Below are positions 19,011 through 30,242 of a DNA stretch of 64,000 nucleotides, piece after piece. Source of the stretch: DATKDF01 sp963752045 (GTDB lineage: Bacteria > Acidobacteriota > Vicinamibacteria > Vicinamibacterales > SCN-69-37). A program made the position numbers and the translations under genes. Below the pieces are notes generated by a model. It had not been told where the DNA came from, made no database searches, and saw only the letters and a list, made by a program, of their open reading frames with translations. Positions within the stretch are counted from its first letter, which is position 1. Every line of letters begins with the position of its first letter. Location of the stretch: NCBI GenBank assembly GCA_963752045.1, contig CAVVWN010000010.1, forward strand, positions 234,956-298,955, written 5' to 3'.

Positions 19011-21854
19011 ATGACCGTTCGGATCCGCACGCTCGCCGGCGCCCTGCTCGTCGCCCTTGTCGCCACCGGCAGCCTGGTTGCCCGAGAGCCGGTCGGCGCG
19101 CCCGCGCAGGCGACGGCGCAGCCGCTCGACCGGCCGATTCCCCTCGACCCGTCCATCACGACGGGCACCTTCGACAACGGTCTCCGCTACTTCATTCGTG
19201 CCAACGGCGAGCCGTCCGGTCGCGCCGAGCTGCGCCTGGTGGTCAACGTCGGATCGATCGTCGAGGCCGACGACCAGCTGGGACTCGCGCACTTCGTCGA
19301 GCACATGGCGTTCAACGGCACGGCGAATTTTCCGAAGCAGGAGCTGGTGGCGTTCATGGAGTCGATAGGCATGCGCTTCGGGCCGAGCGTGAACGCCTAC
19401 ACGAGCTTCGATGAAACCGTCTACATGTTGCAGATCCCGACCGACACGCCGAAGGTGCTCGAGACGTCGTTCCAGATCCTCGAGGACTGGGCGCACAACG
19501 TCACGATGGCCGGTGACGAGATCGACAAGGAGCGCGGTGTCATCATCGAGGAATGGCGGCTCGGGCGGGGCGCCTCGGCGCGCATGCAGGACGAGCAGTT
19601 TCCGGTGCTGCTCAAGGGCTCGCAGTACGCGGAGCGGTTGCCCATTGGCAAGACCGACATCCTCGAGACGTTTCCCCACGAGCGGCTGCGCGCCTTCTAC
19701 AGGGACTGGTACCGGCCGGATCTGATGGCCGTCGTCGCCGTGGGCGATTTCGAGCCGGCGGCGATCGAGCGGCTCGTGACGAGACATTTCGGGTCGATCC
19801 CGAAGGCCGAAAAGCCGGTGCCGCGACCGGCGTTCGGCGTGCCGGGCCACGACGAGACGCTCTTCACGATCGCGTCCGACCCGGAGGCGCCCGCCACGAC
19901 GGTGGCCGTGTACAGCAAGTTCGACGCGCGCGATCAGTCCACCTACGGGGCCTACCGTGAGTCGCTCGTCGAAGGCCTGTTCTCGGGCATGCTCTCGGCG
20001 AGGTTCTCCGAGCTCGCCCAGAAGCCCGAAGCGCCGTTCATGGGTGCCGGCACCTCGCGGGGCCAGTTCGTGCGCACGGCTGAGGGCGTCGTCCTCTCGG
20101 CGCTGGCCAAGGAGGGCCAGGTGCCGGCGACGCTCGCCGCGCTCTTTCGCGAAGCCGAGCGGGTGACCCGGTTCGGCTTCACGCAGACCGAGCTCGACCG
20201 GCAGAAGACCAACGTGCTCCGCAGCTTCGAGCGGGCCGTGACCGAGCGGCGCAACCAGCCGTCGGCGCAACTGGCCGCCGAGTACATCCGGCATTACCTG
20301 CAAGGCGAGCCGGTGCCTGGCATCGAGCTCGAGAACGAGCTGGCCGGGCGCTTCCTGCCGGAGGTCACGCTCGAGGAGGTCAACGCGCTCGCGCGCGACT
20401 GGCTGCCCTCGGCCAACCGCGTCGTCATGGTGAGCACGCCCGAGCGGCCCGACGTCGTGGTGCCGACCGAGGCCGAGCTTGCCGAGGTCCTGGCCACCGT
20501 GTCCCGCGAGCCGATCGCGGCCTACGTGGACACGGCCGCCGACGAGCCGCTCATCGACCCGGTGCCCGAGCCGGGCCGGGTGACGGCGGCCGTACCGGCC
20601 AACGAGTTCGGCATCACCGAATGGACGCTCTCGAACGGCGTCAAGGTGGTGCTGATGCCGACGGCCTTCAAGGACGACGAGGTCGTGTTCAGGGCGTTCA
20701 GCCCCGGCGGCACGTCGCTCGCCTCCGACGAGGCCTTCGTGGCGGCGCGCACCGCCTCGGTGGTGGTTGGCGCGGGCGGCCTGGGCTCGTTCGGTCCGAT
20801 CGATCTCCGCAAGAAGCTCACCGGCACGGTGGCGCGCGTGTCGGCCTCGATCGGATCGCTCGAAGAGACGCTGTCGGGCTCGGCGTCGAAGAAGGATCTC
20901 GAGACGATGTTCCAGCTCGTCTACCTCACCTTCACCCAACCGCGCGCCGACGAGCAGATGTTCGAGGTGATTACGCAGCAGAACCGCGCGATGCTGACCA
21001 ATCAGCTGAACACGCCCGGGTACGCCTTCAGTGTGGCGCTCACCTCGGCGCTCACACAGGATCATCCGCGAGCCAGGCCGCTCGCGCCCGAGGACATCGA
21101 CCGGATGAACCTCGAGGCCTCGCTGGCGTTCTACCGCGATCGGTTCGCCGACGCGGGCGACTTCACGTTCATCTTCGCCGGCAGCTTCGAGCTCGACGCG
21201 ATCAAGCCGCTCGTCGAGCGCTACGTGGCCTCGCTTCCCGCGGCCGGCCGGACGGAAACCTGGCGCGATCCCGGCATCACACCGCCCGACGGCATCGTCA
21301 CGCGCCGGGTCGAGAAGGGACTCGAGCCGCAGAGCCAGGCGGCGATCGTGTTTTCCGGTCCCTTCGAGTACACGACGGTCGAGCGGAACGCGATCCGGGC
21401 GATGGCGTCCATCCTGCAGACGCGTCTGCGCGAGACGCTCCGCGAGGACCTCGGCGGCACCTACTCGGTGGGCGCCGCGGCCAGCTACGATCGCATCCCC
21501 CGGTCGGAGTACTCGGTCTCGATCAACTTCGGGAGCGCGCCCGATCGCAACGACGCGCTCGTCGACCGCGTGTTCGCGGAGATTTCGCGGCTCAAGGCGG
21601 AGGGCCCGTCACCGCAGGAAGTTTCCGACGCCGTCGAAGCCATGGTCCGCACCTTCGAGACGAGCATGGAGCAGAACGGCTACCTGGTGTCGCAGCTCTA
21701 CTTCCGCTATCGCGACGGCTCGGACATTGCCGGCCTGTTCCACGCGGTGGACGGCTATCGCGCCATCACCGCCGAGGCCGTGCACGCGGCGGCCCGGAAG
21801 TATCTCTCCGCCGACCGGTACGTGAAGGTGCAGCTCTTCCCGGAGAAGCAGTAG
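19011..21854 (+). CDS. Exported M16-family zinc metalloprotease
   Basis: 947 residues from ATG 19011; the open frame continues upstream into the palindromic element and was trimmed. A signal peptide (IRTLAGALLVALVATGSLVA) is followed by two tandem M16 halves. The first half is catalytic: inverted zinc motif H94-F-V-E-H98 and the distal Glu174 in DKERGVIIEE. The second half (from about 540) lacks the motif, as in PqqL-type and pitrilysin-like proteases, and ends with the conserved REDLGGTYSVG region. It probably degrades peptides in the periplasm. Confidence 0.92.
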   Translation: MTVRIRTLAGALLVALVATGSLVAREPVGAPAQATAQPLDRPIPLDPSITTGTFDNGLRYFIRANGEPSGRAELRLVVNVGSIVEADDQLGLAHFVEHMAFNGTANFPKQELVAFMESIGMRFGPSVNAYTSFDETVYMLQIPTDTPKVLETSFQILEDWAHNVTMAGDEIDKERGVIIEEWRLGRGASARMQDEQFPVLLKGSQYAERLPIGKTDILETFPHERLRAFYRDWYRPDLMAVVAVGDFEPAAIERLVTRHFGSIPKAEKPVPRPAFGVPGHDETLFTIASDPEAPATTVAVYSKFDARDQSTYGAYRESLVEGLFSGMLSARFSELAQKPEAPFMGAGTSRGQFVRTAEGVVLSALAKEGQVPATLAALFREAERVTRFGFTQTELDRQKTNVLRSFERAVTERRNQPSAQLAAEYIRHYLQGEPVPGIELENELAGRFLPEVTLEEVNALARDWLPSANRVVMVSTPERPDVVVPTEAELAEVLATVSREPIAAYVDTAADEPLIDPVPEPGRVTAAVPANEFGITEWTLSNGVKVVLMPTAFKDDEVVFRAFSPGGTSLASDEAFVAARTASVVVGAGGLGSFGPIDLRKKLTGTVARVSASIGSLEETLSGSASKKDLETMFQLVYLTFTQPRADEQMFEVITQQNRAMLTNQLNTPGYAFSVALTSALTQDHPRARPLAPEDIDRMNLEASLAFYRDRFADAGDFTFIFAGSFELDAIKPLVERYVASLPAAGRTETWRDPGITPPDGIVTRRVEKGLEPQSQAAIVFSGPFEYTTVERNAIRAMASILQTRLRETLREDLGGTYSVGAAASYDRIPRSEYSVSINFGSAPDRNDALVDRVFAEISRLKAEGPSPQEVSDAVEAMVRTFETSMEQNGYLVSQLYFRYRDGSDIAGLFHAVDGYRAITAEAVHAAARKYLSADRYVKVQLFPEKQ

Positions 21855-21879
21855 GGCGGACTGAACTTCAGTCCGCCCT
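21853..21879. terminator. Hairpin between convergent genes, GGGCGGACTG family
   Basis: A 13-base perfect stem with a one-base loop starts inside the stop codon of the protease gene (AGGGCGGACTGAA pairs with TTCAGTCCGCCCT). No T-run follows. A near-identical hairpin occurs at 33366-33392, so it belongs to a repeated family and may end transcription from both sides. Confidence 0.5.
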
Positions 21880-21887
21880 GCAGGCTT

Positions 21888-22283
21888 CTACAACGCGTCC
21901 ATCACCCGCTTGATTCTCGAGTCGGCGTCGGCGACGACCGGGTCGAGCGAGGCGCGTCCGACCACGCTGAACATCGAGCGCGGCCGCACGATCGACACCG
22001 TCACCCCCTGCGTCGAGTCCTGGACGACGACGTTGCAGGGCAGGACGAGTCCGATCTGCGGGTCTTCCTCGAGCGCCCGGTGCGCCAGATGCGGATTGCA
22101 GGCGCCGAGGATCACGTACGGCCGGAAGTCGATGTCGAGCTTCTTGCGCAAGGTGGCCTGAACGTCGATCTCCGACAGGATGCCGAAGCCCTCGTTGGCA
22201 AGCGCCTTGACGACCCGTTCCTTGGCCTCCCCGAACGACGTGCCCGACAGGTGCTTTTCGTAACCGTATGCGACAGCTTGCAT
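21888..22283 (-). CDS. DUF302 family protein
   Basis: 131 residues. Sequence matches the DUF302 fold: EAKERVVKALANEGFGILSEIDV, then FRPYVILGACNPHLAHRALEEDP, then IGLVLPCNVVVQD and the TVSIVRPRSMF strand. The single conserved CNP cysteine and LPCNV cysteine are present. The family is small, cytosolic or periplasmic, often linked with redox or stress genes; the biochemical role is unknown. It stands next to the universal stress protein gene. Confidence 0.88.
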   Translation of the reverse strand: MQAVAYGYEKHLSGTSFGEAKERVVKALANEGFGILSEIDVQATLRKKLDIDFRPYVILGACNPHLAHRALEEDPQIGLVLPCNVVVQDSTQGVTVSIVRPRSMFSVVGRASLDPVVADADSRIKRVMDAL

Positions 22284-22330
22284 GATGACGCCTCCCGACC
22301 CTCACTCAACCCGTACTGACCATCTCCCCA

Positions 22331-22434
22331 GGAGGGGCCGGCTTCAGCCGGCCCACCGCGGGGCGGGCTGAAGCCCGCCCCTCCGACACCCGACGACGCA
22401 TCGGCTTCGTCAACGCACGTAGCCACCGGGGTCA
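22331..22434. repeat. Dispersed two-hairpin repeat element, copy 1
   Basis: Contains two perfect GC-rich hairpins (GGCCGGCTTCAGCCGGCC at 22336 and GGGCGGGCTGAAGCCCGCCC at 22361) followed by a conserved single-copy stretch with GCATCGGCTTCGTCAACGCA. The reverse complement of the same arrangement is found at 57664-57762. The element lies between the DUF302 and Usp genes and touches the Usp stop codon. Confidence 0.85.
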
Positions 22435-23307
22435 GGCCGCCCGATTGCCCGGCACGTACCAGACAGGGCATGGGGCCTCACGCAGAACGGCCCGCGACGT
22501 GTCCTTGCTCAACCAGCGCCGGATGGGCGCGCGCGTGTGCTCGCCCATCACGATGCAATCAGCCGACGTGGCCTGCGCGACGCGCACGATGCCCTGGGCC
22601 GGATCCCCGTCTTCGACGTGCAGGCGCACGCGGGTGGAGAGATCCTCGGGCACGAGCGCCAGCAACTCGTGCCGCGCCTTGGCCTGCAGATCCTGATAGT
22701 CGCTGCGCTTGTGCGATCCTTCGGGCAAAAGGTGCAGCAGGTGCAGTTCCACCGGCAGCATGCGGACGAGATCGAGTCCTGTCTCCACGGCGGCTCGCGC
22801 CTCGGCCGACAGATCCGTCGGCGCCAGCACCACCTGGCGGTCGCCTTGCTTCGACGCGAAGTGCGGCGTGTGGTGCTCGACCCGCTCGTCGTGCAGCACG
22901 AGCACCGACCGCCGCGCGTGGCTGAGCACTTCTTCGGTGACCGAAGCGTGGTCGTCGGCGGCCTTGCCGTGCGTGCTGAGCACGATGAGGTCCGCGTCCA
23001 CCGATTCGATTTCGGCCAGCACGGTCTGAGACGGAGGGCCCTGCGTGATGCGCGCTTCGGTTGCGAGCCCGCTCGACACCCGGTCGACGTGCTCGCGCAG
23101 GCGGGCCTCCACTTCGGCCGGCGAGGCCGGCGGATGATCCGCGTGGTACATCCAGCCGACGGAGGCCACCGTGCCCATCGACGCGAGGTTGTGGTGGAGC
23201 ACGAGGCGCGCGTCGAACGCCCTGGCAAGATCCGCGGCGACGTCCACCTGACGGACCGTGGCCGGCGAGAAGTCCACCGGACAGAGAACGGTGCGGATCG
23301 CGATCAT
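22432..23307 (-). CDS. Tandem universal stress protein (two UspA domains)
   Basis: 291 residues. Domain 1 begins TVLCPVDFSPATVRQVDVA and has DLIVLSTHGKAADDHASVTEEVL; domain 2 begins VVLAPTDLSAEARAAVETGL and ends DCIVMGEHTRAPIRRWLSKDTS with the phosphate-binding G-2X-G-9X-G-like stretch partly kept. The C-terminus CPVWYVPG is typical of Usp. Usp proteins bind ATP or AMP and support survival under stress; targets are unknown. Confidence 0.92.
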   Translation of the reverse strand: MIAIRTVLCPVDFSPATVRQVDVAADLARAFDARLVLHHNLASMGTVASVGWMYHADHPPASPAEVEARLREHVDRVSSGLATEARITQGPPSQTVLAEIESVDADLIVLSTHGKAADDHASVTEEVLSHARRSVLVLHDERVEHHTPHFASKQGDRQVVLAPTDLSAEARAAVETGLDLVRMLPVELHLLHLLPEGSHKRSDYQDLQAKARHELLALVPEDLSTRVRLHVEDGDPAQGIVRVAQATSADCIVMGEHTRAPIRRWLSKDTSRAVLREAPCPVWYVPGNRAA

Positions 23308-23463
23308 GACTTACCTCCGGACGGGCGGCAACGAAGAGCAGGTTGGGACAATAATCCAACGACAGCGCGGACGCGCTGGTGCGGGAGGCTCGTGACCTTG
23401 CCCTGGCGCATCGAACACCTCGCCCGGGCGACTCGACAGCTATTCTATACCCAGGTCGCCCCG

Positions 23464-24012
23464 TCAGCGTTGCGGCAGCACCGCGCGCACCGTCCGCGCA
23501 AGGAGCTTGATGTACCGCACCAGGCCATACACGGCCACGATGCCCGTCACCACCATGCAGGGACCGAGCAGGACGGCAACGGCCGGGTGCACGTCCATGC
23601 GCACCCAGGGAGGCAGGGCGCCGGCGACGCCCATCACGCCGGCGGCGAACACCGCGATGCCGGCGAAGATGAACGAACCGCCGAGCGCGCCGAGCACGGC
23701 CACGATGGTAATCGTCGGAATCGAGCCCACGGCGACGAGGCCCGCGATCCTGAGGAACCGGTCGAGGCGCGACAGCGTCTTCACCGGCGTTCGCGGGTTG
23801 ACGAGCAGCTCGACCTCGTAGGCCCGCGCCAGCGCGCTCGCCGGGCCCAGTGACTCGATCGCCGACTCGAGCGACCGGCCGGCCGCGGTGGCCTCGGCCA
23901 GATGGCTGCGAATCTCCTGGACCACCTCGGTCCGTTCGGCCGGTGCCAGGTCGCCGAGAGCTTCGGTGAATCGCGCAAGATAGCGTTCGACGACGGGATG
24001 CGGTTCGGTCAC
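23464..24012 (-). CDS. HAAS-domain membrane protein paired with PadR
   Basis: 182 residues. The N-terminal 75 residues form the helical HAAS (DUF1700-like) domain (VERYLARFTEALGDLAPAERTEVVQEIRSHL, then LGPASALARAYEVELL). Three to four hydrophobic membrane helices follow (about 85-175). HAAS proteins are usually encoded with a PadR repressor and modulate membrane stress responses. Here the start codon overlaps the stop of padR by four bases, so both are translated from one message. Confidence 0.85.
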   Translation of the reverse strand: MTEPHPVVERYLARFTEALGDLAPAERTEVVQEIRSHLAEATAAGRSLESAIESLGPASALARAYEVELLVNPRTPVKTLSRLDRFLRIAGLVAVGSIPTITIVAVLGALGGSFIFAGIAVFAAGVMGVAGALPPWVRMDVHPAVAVLLGPCMVVTGIVAVYGLVRYIKLLARTVRAVLPQR

Positions 24013-24374
24013 GACGAGGCTCCTTTACCAAGGCAACGATCGACAGAGGCGGCCATCTCGGCCCACTCGGCGGTGAGCGCGTCGAGCCGGGTCCGGCCCG
24101 ACGCGGTGATTCGGTAGTACTGGCGAGGCGGTCCGGCCGGGGATTCACCGGCGAACGTCTCGACCAGGCCGTCGGCCTTGAGCCTCCGGAGCAGGGGATA
24201 CACCGTGTTTTCGCCCGCCGCCAGCGGCCCGAGCTCGGCAAGCGTCGTCACCAGCTCGTAGCCGTAGCTCGGCTGGCGGCTGATGAGCGTGAGGATGCAC
24301 AGTTCGAGGACGCCCCGGCGCAGTTGGGTCGTCCAGGTTTCAGGTTCGCGGAGGGATTTGGCGTCTGACGTCAC
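24009..24374 (-). CDS. PadR-family transcriptional repressor
   Basis: 121 residues. The winged-helix PadR core is clear: RRGVLELCILTLISRQPSYGYELVTTL, then NTVYPLLRRLKADGLVE and PPRQYYRITASGRTRLDAL. It represses genes in response to an unknown signal and usually its own operon. It is the first gene of the PadR-HAAS operon and is divergent from kinase 1; a palindromic site lies 34 bases upstream. Confidence 0.93.
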   Translation of the reverse strand: MTSDAKSLREPETWTTQLRRGVLELCILTLISRQPSYGYELVTTLAELGPLAAGENTVYPLLRRLKADGLVETFAGESPAGPPRQYYRITASGRTRLDALTAEWAEMAASVDRCLGKGASS

Positions 24375-24407
24375 GTTGATCTCACGGCAGCCCTAAGCTG
24401 TGTAGCG

Positions 24408-24427
24408 CACAGTAGCAGGCTACTGTG
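24408..24427. promoter_or_regulatory. Probable PadR operator (CACAGTAG-N4-CTACTGTG)
   Basis: A perfect 8-base inverted repeat with a four-base centre lies in the divergent region between padR and kinase 1. Half-site fragments (TGTGTAG, ACTGTGTA) surround it, and a TTGACT box on the minus strand lies at 24439-24444. PadR proteins commonly bind such TACTGT-type palindromes, so autoregulation is likely; this is inferred, not shown. Confidence 0.6.
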
Positions 24428-24521
24428 TAAGACGCAATAGTCAAGGAAGAGGTTCCCCGACCGTAAGATTGGTGCGCATGAACGGACGCGATCGACGCAG
24501 TCGCCCTGCCGAAGGGTGCCG

Positions 24522-27248
24522 ATGCCGCTGACACCTGGCACGCGCGTGGGGCCGTACGAGGTGACGGGCTTGCTCGGCGCTGGCGGCATGGGTGAGGTGT
24601 ATCGCGCGCGCGACGCAAGTCTCGGGCGCGACGTGGCGCTCAAGGTGCTGCCGAAGGCGTTTGCCGAGGACCCGGAGCGCCTGCTGCGATTCGAGCGCGA
24701 AGCGCGGACCCTGGCCAGTCTGAATCACCAGAACATCGCGCAGGTCTATGGCCTCGAGCAGGCGGGAGAAGCGCCGGCCATCGTCATGGAGCTCGTGGAA
24801 GGCCCGACGCTCGAGGACGTCATCGGTGGCGCTCGGCAGTCGGCGCTCGGCTCTGGACCGGCGGGCGGCGCCGAGCGCCAGTCATCGGCACTGAGGTCGA
24901 CGCGCCGGCTCGAGCTGTCCGACGCCCTGGCCATCGCCCGTCAGATCGCCGAGGCGCTCGAAGCGGCGCACGACGCGGGCATCGTGCACCGCGATCTGAA
25001 GCCTGCCAACGTGAAGGTCCGGCCCGACGGCACGGTCAAGGTGCTCGACTTCGGCCTGGCCAAGGCGCTTCAAGGGGACGGGTCTGGCCTGCGCCAGCAA
25101 GACCCGTCCCCTTCGCTCGCGACGATGACCTCGCCGGCGATGACGGCGCAGGGCATGATTCTCGGCACGGCCAGCTACATGGCGCCCGAGCAGGCGCGCG
25201 GCCGTCAGGTGGACCGGCGCGCCGACATCTGGGCGTTCGGTGTCGTGCTGTACGAGATGCTCGCCGGCGAGCAACTGTTCGGCGGCGACAGCATTGCCGA
25301 CGTGCTGGCTGCCGTGATGACGCGCGAGCCCGATCTCGCGAAACTGCCTTCCGACACGCCGCCGGCCGTGCGCGCGCTGGTTTCGCGTTGCCTCGAACGG
25401 GATCCGAAGCAGCGGCTCCAGGCCATCGGCGAAGCGCGAATCGTGCTGTCCGACCCAAACGCACAGGGGAGCGCGGTGACGGACAGCCAGGGGGCGGCGC
25501 CGTCCACCGGCCGGTCACTGGCAGGACGTGCCGTGCTCGCCGCCGGCGCCGCAGCGTTGCTTGCACTCACGGCATGGGCGGCCTGGGCGATCGGGTCACG
25601 CTCGGCCTCGACCGGCGCCGACGTCGTCCGGAAGCTCGACGTGGCCGTGAACGTGCTTCAGGCAACCGATCAGAGCGCACCCGTGCTGTCGCCCGACGGC
25701 AGGAAGGTGCTCTACCTGGCGTCGGGCAGCCTGTGGATTCGTGATCTGACTGCCGTCGAGCCGGTGCAGCTGCCGGCGTCGGAGGACGCGATTTTCCCCG
25801 CGTGGTCGCCTGACAGCAGGTTCGTCGTTTACGCGCGGCTGGGTGACCGCATCTGGAAGAGCCCAGCCGACGGCGGCCCGCCTCTCGTGATTGGGCCCGC
25901 GCCTGACGGGCTCACCGGTTCGGGTGGCATGGCCTGGACGGCCGACGGCCGCATCATCATCTCCGGCGCGCCGGTCGCCGGCCTGTTCGCGATGCCCGCA
26001 AGCGGCGGCGTGCCTGAAGTGGTCGCCGAGCTCGATCGTTCGCGCGAGTCCGACTTCCACGAGATCAGCCTGCTGCCCGATGGCCGGACCGTGCTGTATG
26101 TGACGCACGTCGAGGACCGCGTCGACACGATTGAGGCGTTTCGAGACGGCGAGCGGAAGGAGGTCTTCCGCGTGGCCGGAGACGAGTTGCGTTTTCCGGT
26201 CTACGGCGCAGGCTATCTCGTGTTCGAACGCCGGCGGCTCAACCCGGGCGTCTGGGCCGTGAAGTTTTCGCCCGACCGGCTCGAAGCGGAGGGCGAGATG
26301 TTTCCGGTGGCCGCCGAGGCGGGCATGCCGAGTGCGGCGGCCGACGGCACGCTTGGGTTCGTGCGCTTCGCCGACCGGCGTCGGGATCTGGTCTGGGTGG
26401 ACCGATCGGGTTCGGTCGAGTCGGCGCTGGCACTGCCCGAACAGGCCGACACGCCGCGGCTCTCGCCCGATGGTCGCCGTGCGGTGTTCACCATGGGAGC
26501 CGACTACGACGTATGGACGGCCGATCTCGGTACCGGGGCCCTGAGCCGGTTGACCGCGGGCGCCGCCGCGTTCACGCCGCTCTGGGCGCCTGACGGCCGT
26601 CGCATTCTGTTCGGCGCGTTCGCGGGCCGACCCACGATCAACGTACACGCCGTTCGGAGTGACGGTACCGGCGAGCCATCGCGGCTGACGACCTCGGACG
26701 GCATGGAGCGGCCGCTCGACATCACGCGCGACGGCCGACGGCTATTGCTTGTCTACCAGAGCCAGGGCAAGCCCCTGCAGATCACCGTCATGCCGGCCGA
26801 TGGCTCCGAGCCCCCGGCGCCCCTGTTCCAGACGCCGTTTTCCGAGTTGTGGGCGAGTCTTTCACCCGACGATCGCTGGGTGGCCTACGAGTCGGTCGAA
26901 TCGGGCCGGTCGGAGATCTCGGTGCGTCCCGTCGAGCCCGGCGCGGCGCGCGTGCCGGTGTCGACCGAAGGCGGGCGGACGCCAAAATGGTCGCCTGACG
27001 GCCGGACGATCTACTACCGGCAGGGCACCGCGATGATGGCTGCGCCGGTGACGGTTCGGCCAGATGCAGTCGTGGTCGGCCGGCCCGAGCCGCTGTTCGA
27101 TCTGCCGCTGGACCTGCGGCTCACCGACACTTACGACGTGTCGGCCGACGGAACCCGCTTCCTGTTCATTCGGCAGCAGGGGAACCAGCGCATCACGCTC
27201 GTGCTCAACTGGCCGGCCGAGGCCGCACGACTCCAGCAGGAACGGTAG
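24522..27248 (+). CDS. Serine/threonine protein kinase with WD40/TolB-like propeller (kinase 1)
   Basis: 908 residues from ATG 24522, which has AAGGG five bases upstream and aligns with the start of kinase 2. The Pkn-type kinase domain (about 10-285) has GAGGMGEVYRARD, catalytic Asp158 in HRDLKPANVKV, DFG at 176-178 and YMAPEQARG. One transmembrane helix follows near 335-360. The remaining 540 residues form a beta-propeller of WSPDG/LSPDGR repeats facing outside the cytoplasm. Residues 184-197, just after DFG, are encoded by an inserted palindrome. It probably senses an extracytoplasmic ligand; substrates are unknown. Confidence 0.92.
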   Translation: MPLTPGTRVGPYEVTGLLGAGGMGEVYRARDASLGRDVALKVLPKAFAEDPERLLRFEREARTLASLNHQNIAQVYGLEQAGEAPAIVMELVEGPTLEDVIGGARQSALGSGPAGGAERQSSALRSTRRLELSDALAIARQIAEALEAAHDAGIVHRDLKPANVKVRPDGTVKVLDFGLAKALQGDGSGLRQQDPSPSLATMTSPAMTAQGMILGTASYMAPEQARGRQVDRRADIWAFGVVLYEMLAGEQLFGGDSIADVLAAVMTREPDLAKLPSDTPPAVRALVSRCLERDPKQRLQAIGEARIVLSDPNAQGSAVTDSQGAAPSTGRSLAGRAVLAAGAAALLALTAWAAWAIGSRSASTGADVVRKLDVAVNVLQATDQSAPVLSPDGRKVLYLASGSLWIRDLTAVEPVQLPASEDAIFPAWSPDSRFVVYARLGDRIWKSPADGGPPLVIGPAPDGLTGSGGMAWTADGRIIISGAPVAGLFAMPASGGVPEVVAELDRSRESDFHEISLLPDGRTVLYVTHVEDRVDTIEAFRDGERKEVFRVAGDELRFPVYGAGYLVFERRRLNPGVWAVKFSPDRLEAEGEMFPVAAEAGMPSAAADGTLGFVRFADRRRDLVWVDRSGSVESALALPEQADTPRLSPDGRRAVFTMGADYDVWTADLGTGALSRLTAGAAAFTPLWAPDGRRILFGAFAGRPTINVHAVRSDGTGEPSRLTTSDGMERPLDITRDGRRLLLVYQSQGKPLQITVMPADGSEPPAPLFQTPFSELWASLSPDDRWVAYESVESGRSEISVRPVEPGAARVPVSTEGGRTPKWSPDGRTIYYRQGTAMMAAPVTVRPDAVVVGRPEPLFDLPLDLRLTDTYDVSADGTRFLFIRQQGNQRITLVLNWPAEAARLQQER
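25072..25113. repeat. In-frame palindrome inside kinase 1
   Basis: 14-base perfect arms (AAGGGGACGGGTCT and its reverse complement) enclose a 14-base loop. The 42 bases equal 14 codons and keep the frame open, adding a Gly/Gln/Pro-rich stretch after the DFG segment. Related copies lie at 27494-27535 and 37747-37786. Confidence 0.88.
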
Positions 27249-27257
27249 ACTCACCCG

Positions 27258-29974
<2,717 letters not shown>

Positions 29975-29980
29975 CCGGGG

Positions 29981-30008
29981 TCGGGTGCGTCGGGTGCGTC
30001 GGGTGCGT
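29981..30008. repeat. TCGGGTGCG tandem array
   Basis: Three exact copies of TCGGGTGCG, 6 bases after the kinase 2 stop. It is the same unit as at 13771-13837 and 31846-31883. Confidence 0.8.
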
Positions 30009-30029
30009 TCGGCGTGATCCGAGGACGCG

Positions 30030-30240
30030 CGCGTTTCGGTTCGGCGCGGTCGTGTCGGCGAAGCCCGACTGCGAGCAGCGCGACGGCGAGAGTCTGGAAA
30101 ACGCGCCGGAAGAGGGCTGCCCCCGGGTGGGGCTGGGGGGCCCCGCCCGCGTTTGCCGGGACGAAATCCCTGGAGGCGCGTTTTCCCGCGCTGTCGAGCC
30201 GGAGGGCGGAACCGATACGACCGCGCCGAACCGAAACGCG
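30030..30240. repeat. 211-bp element with 24-bp perfect terminal inverted repeats
   Basis: Bases 30030-30053 are the exact reverse complement of 30217-30240 and pairing extends to 29 bases with one mismatch. A second internal pair (GAAAACGCGCC with GGCGCGTTTTC) is nested inside. No convincing protein is encoded. The element fills the gap between the kinase 2 gene and the convergent multicopper oxidase gene and reaches to two bases from the oxidase stop codon. It looks like a non-autonomous mobile palindrome. Confidence 0.75.
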
Positions 30241-30242
30241 TG

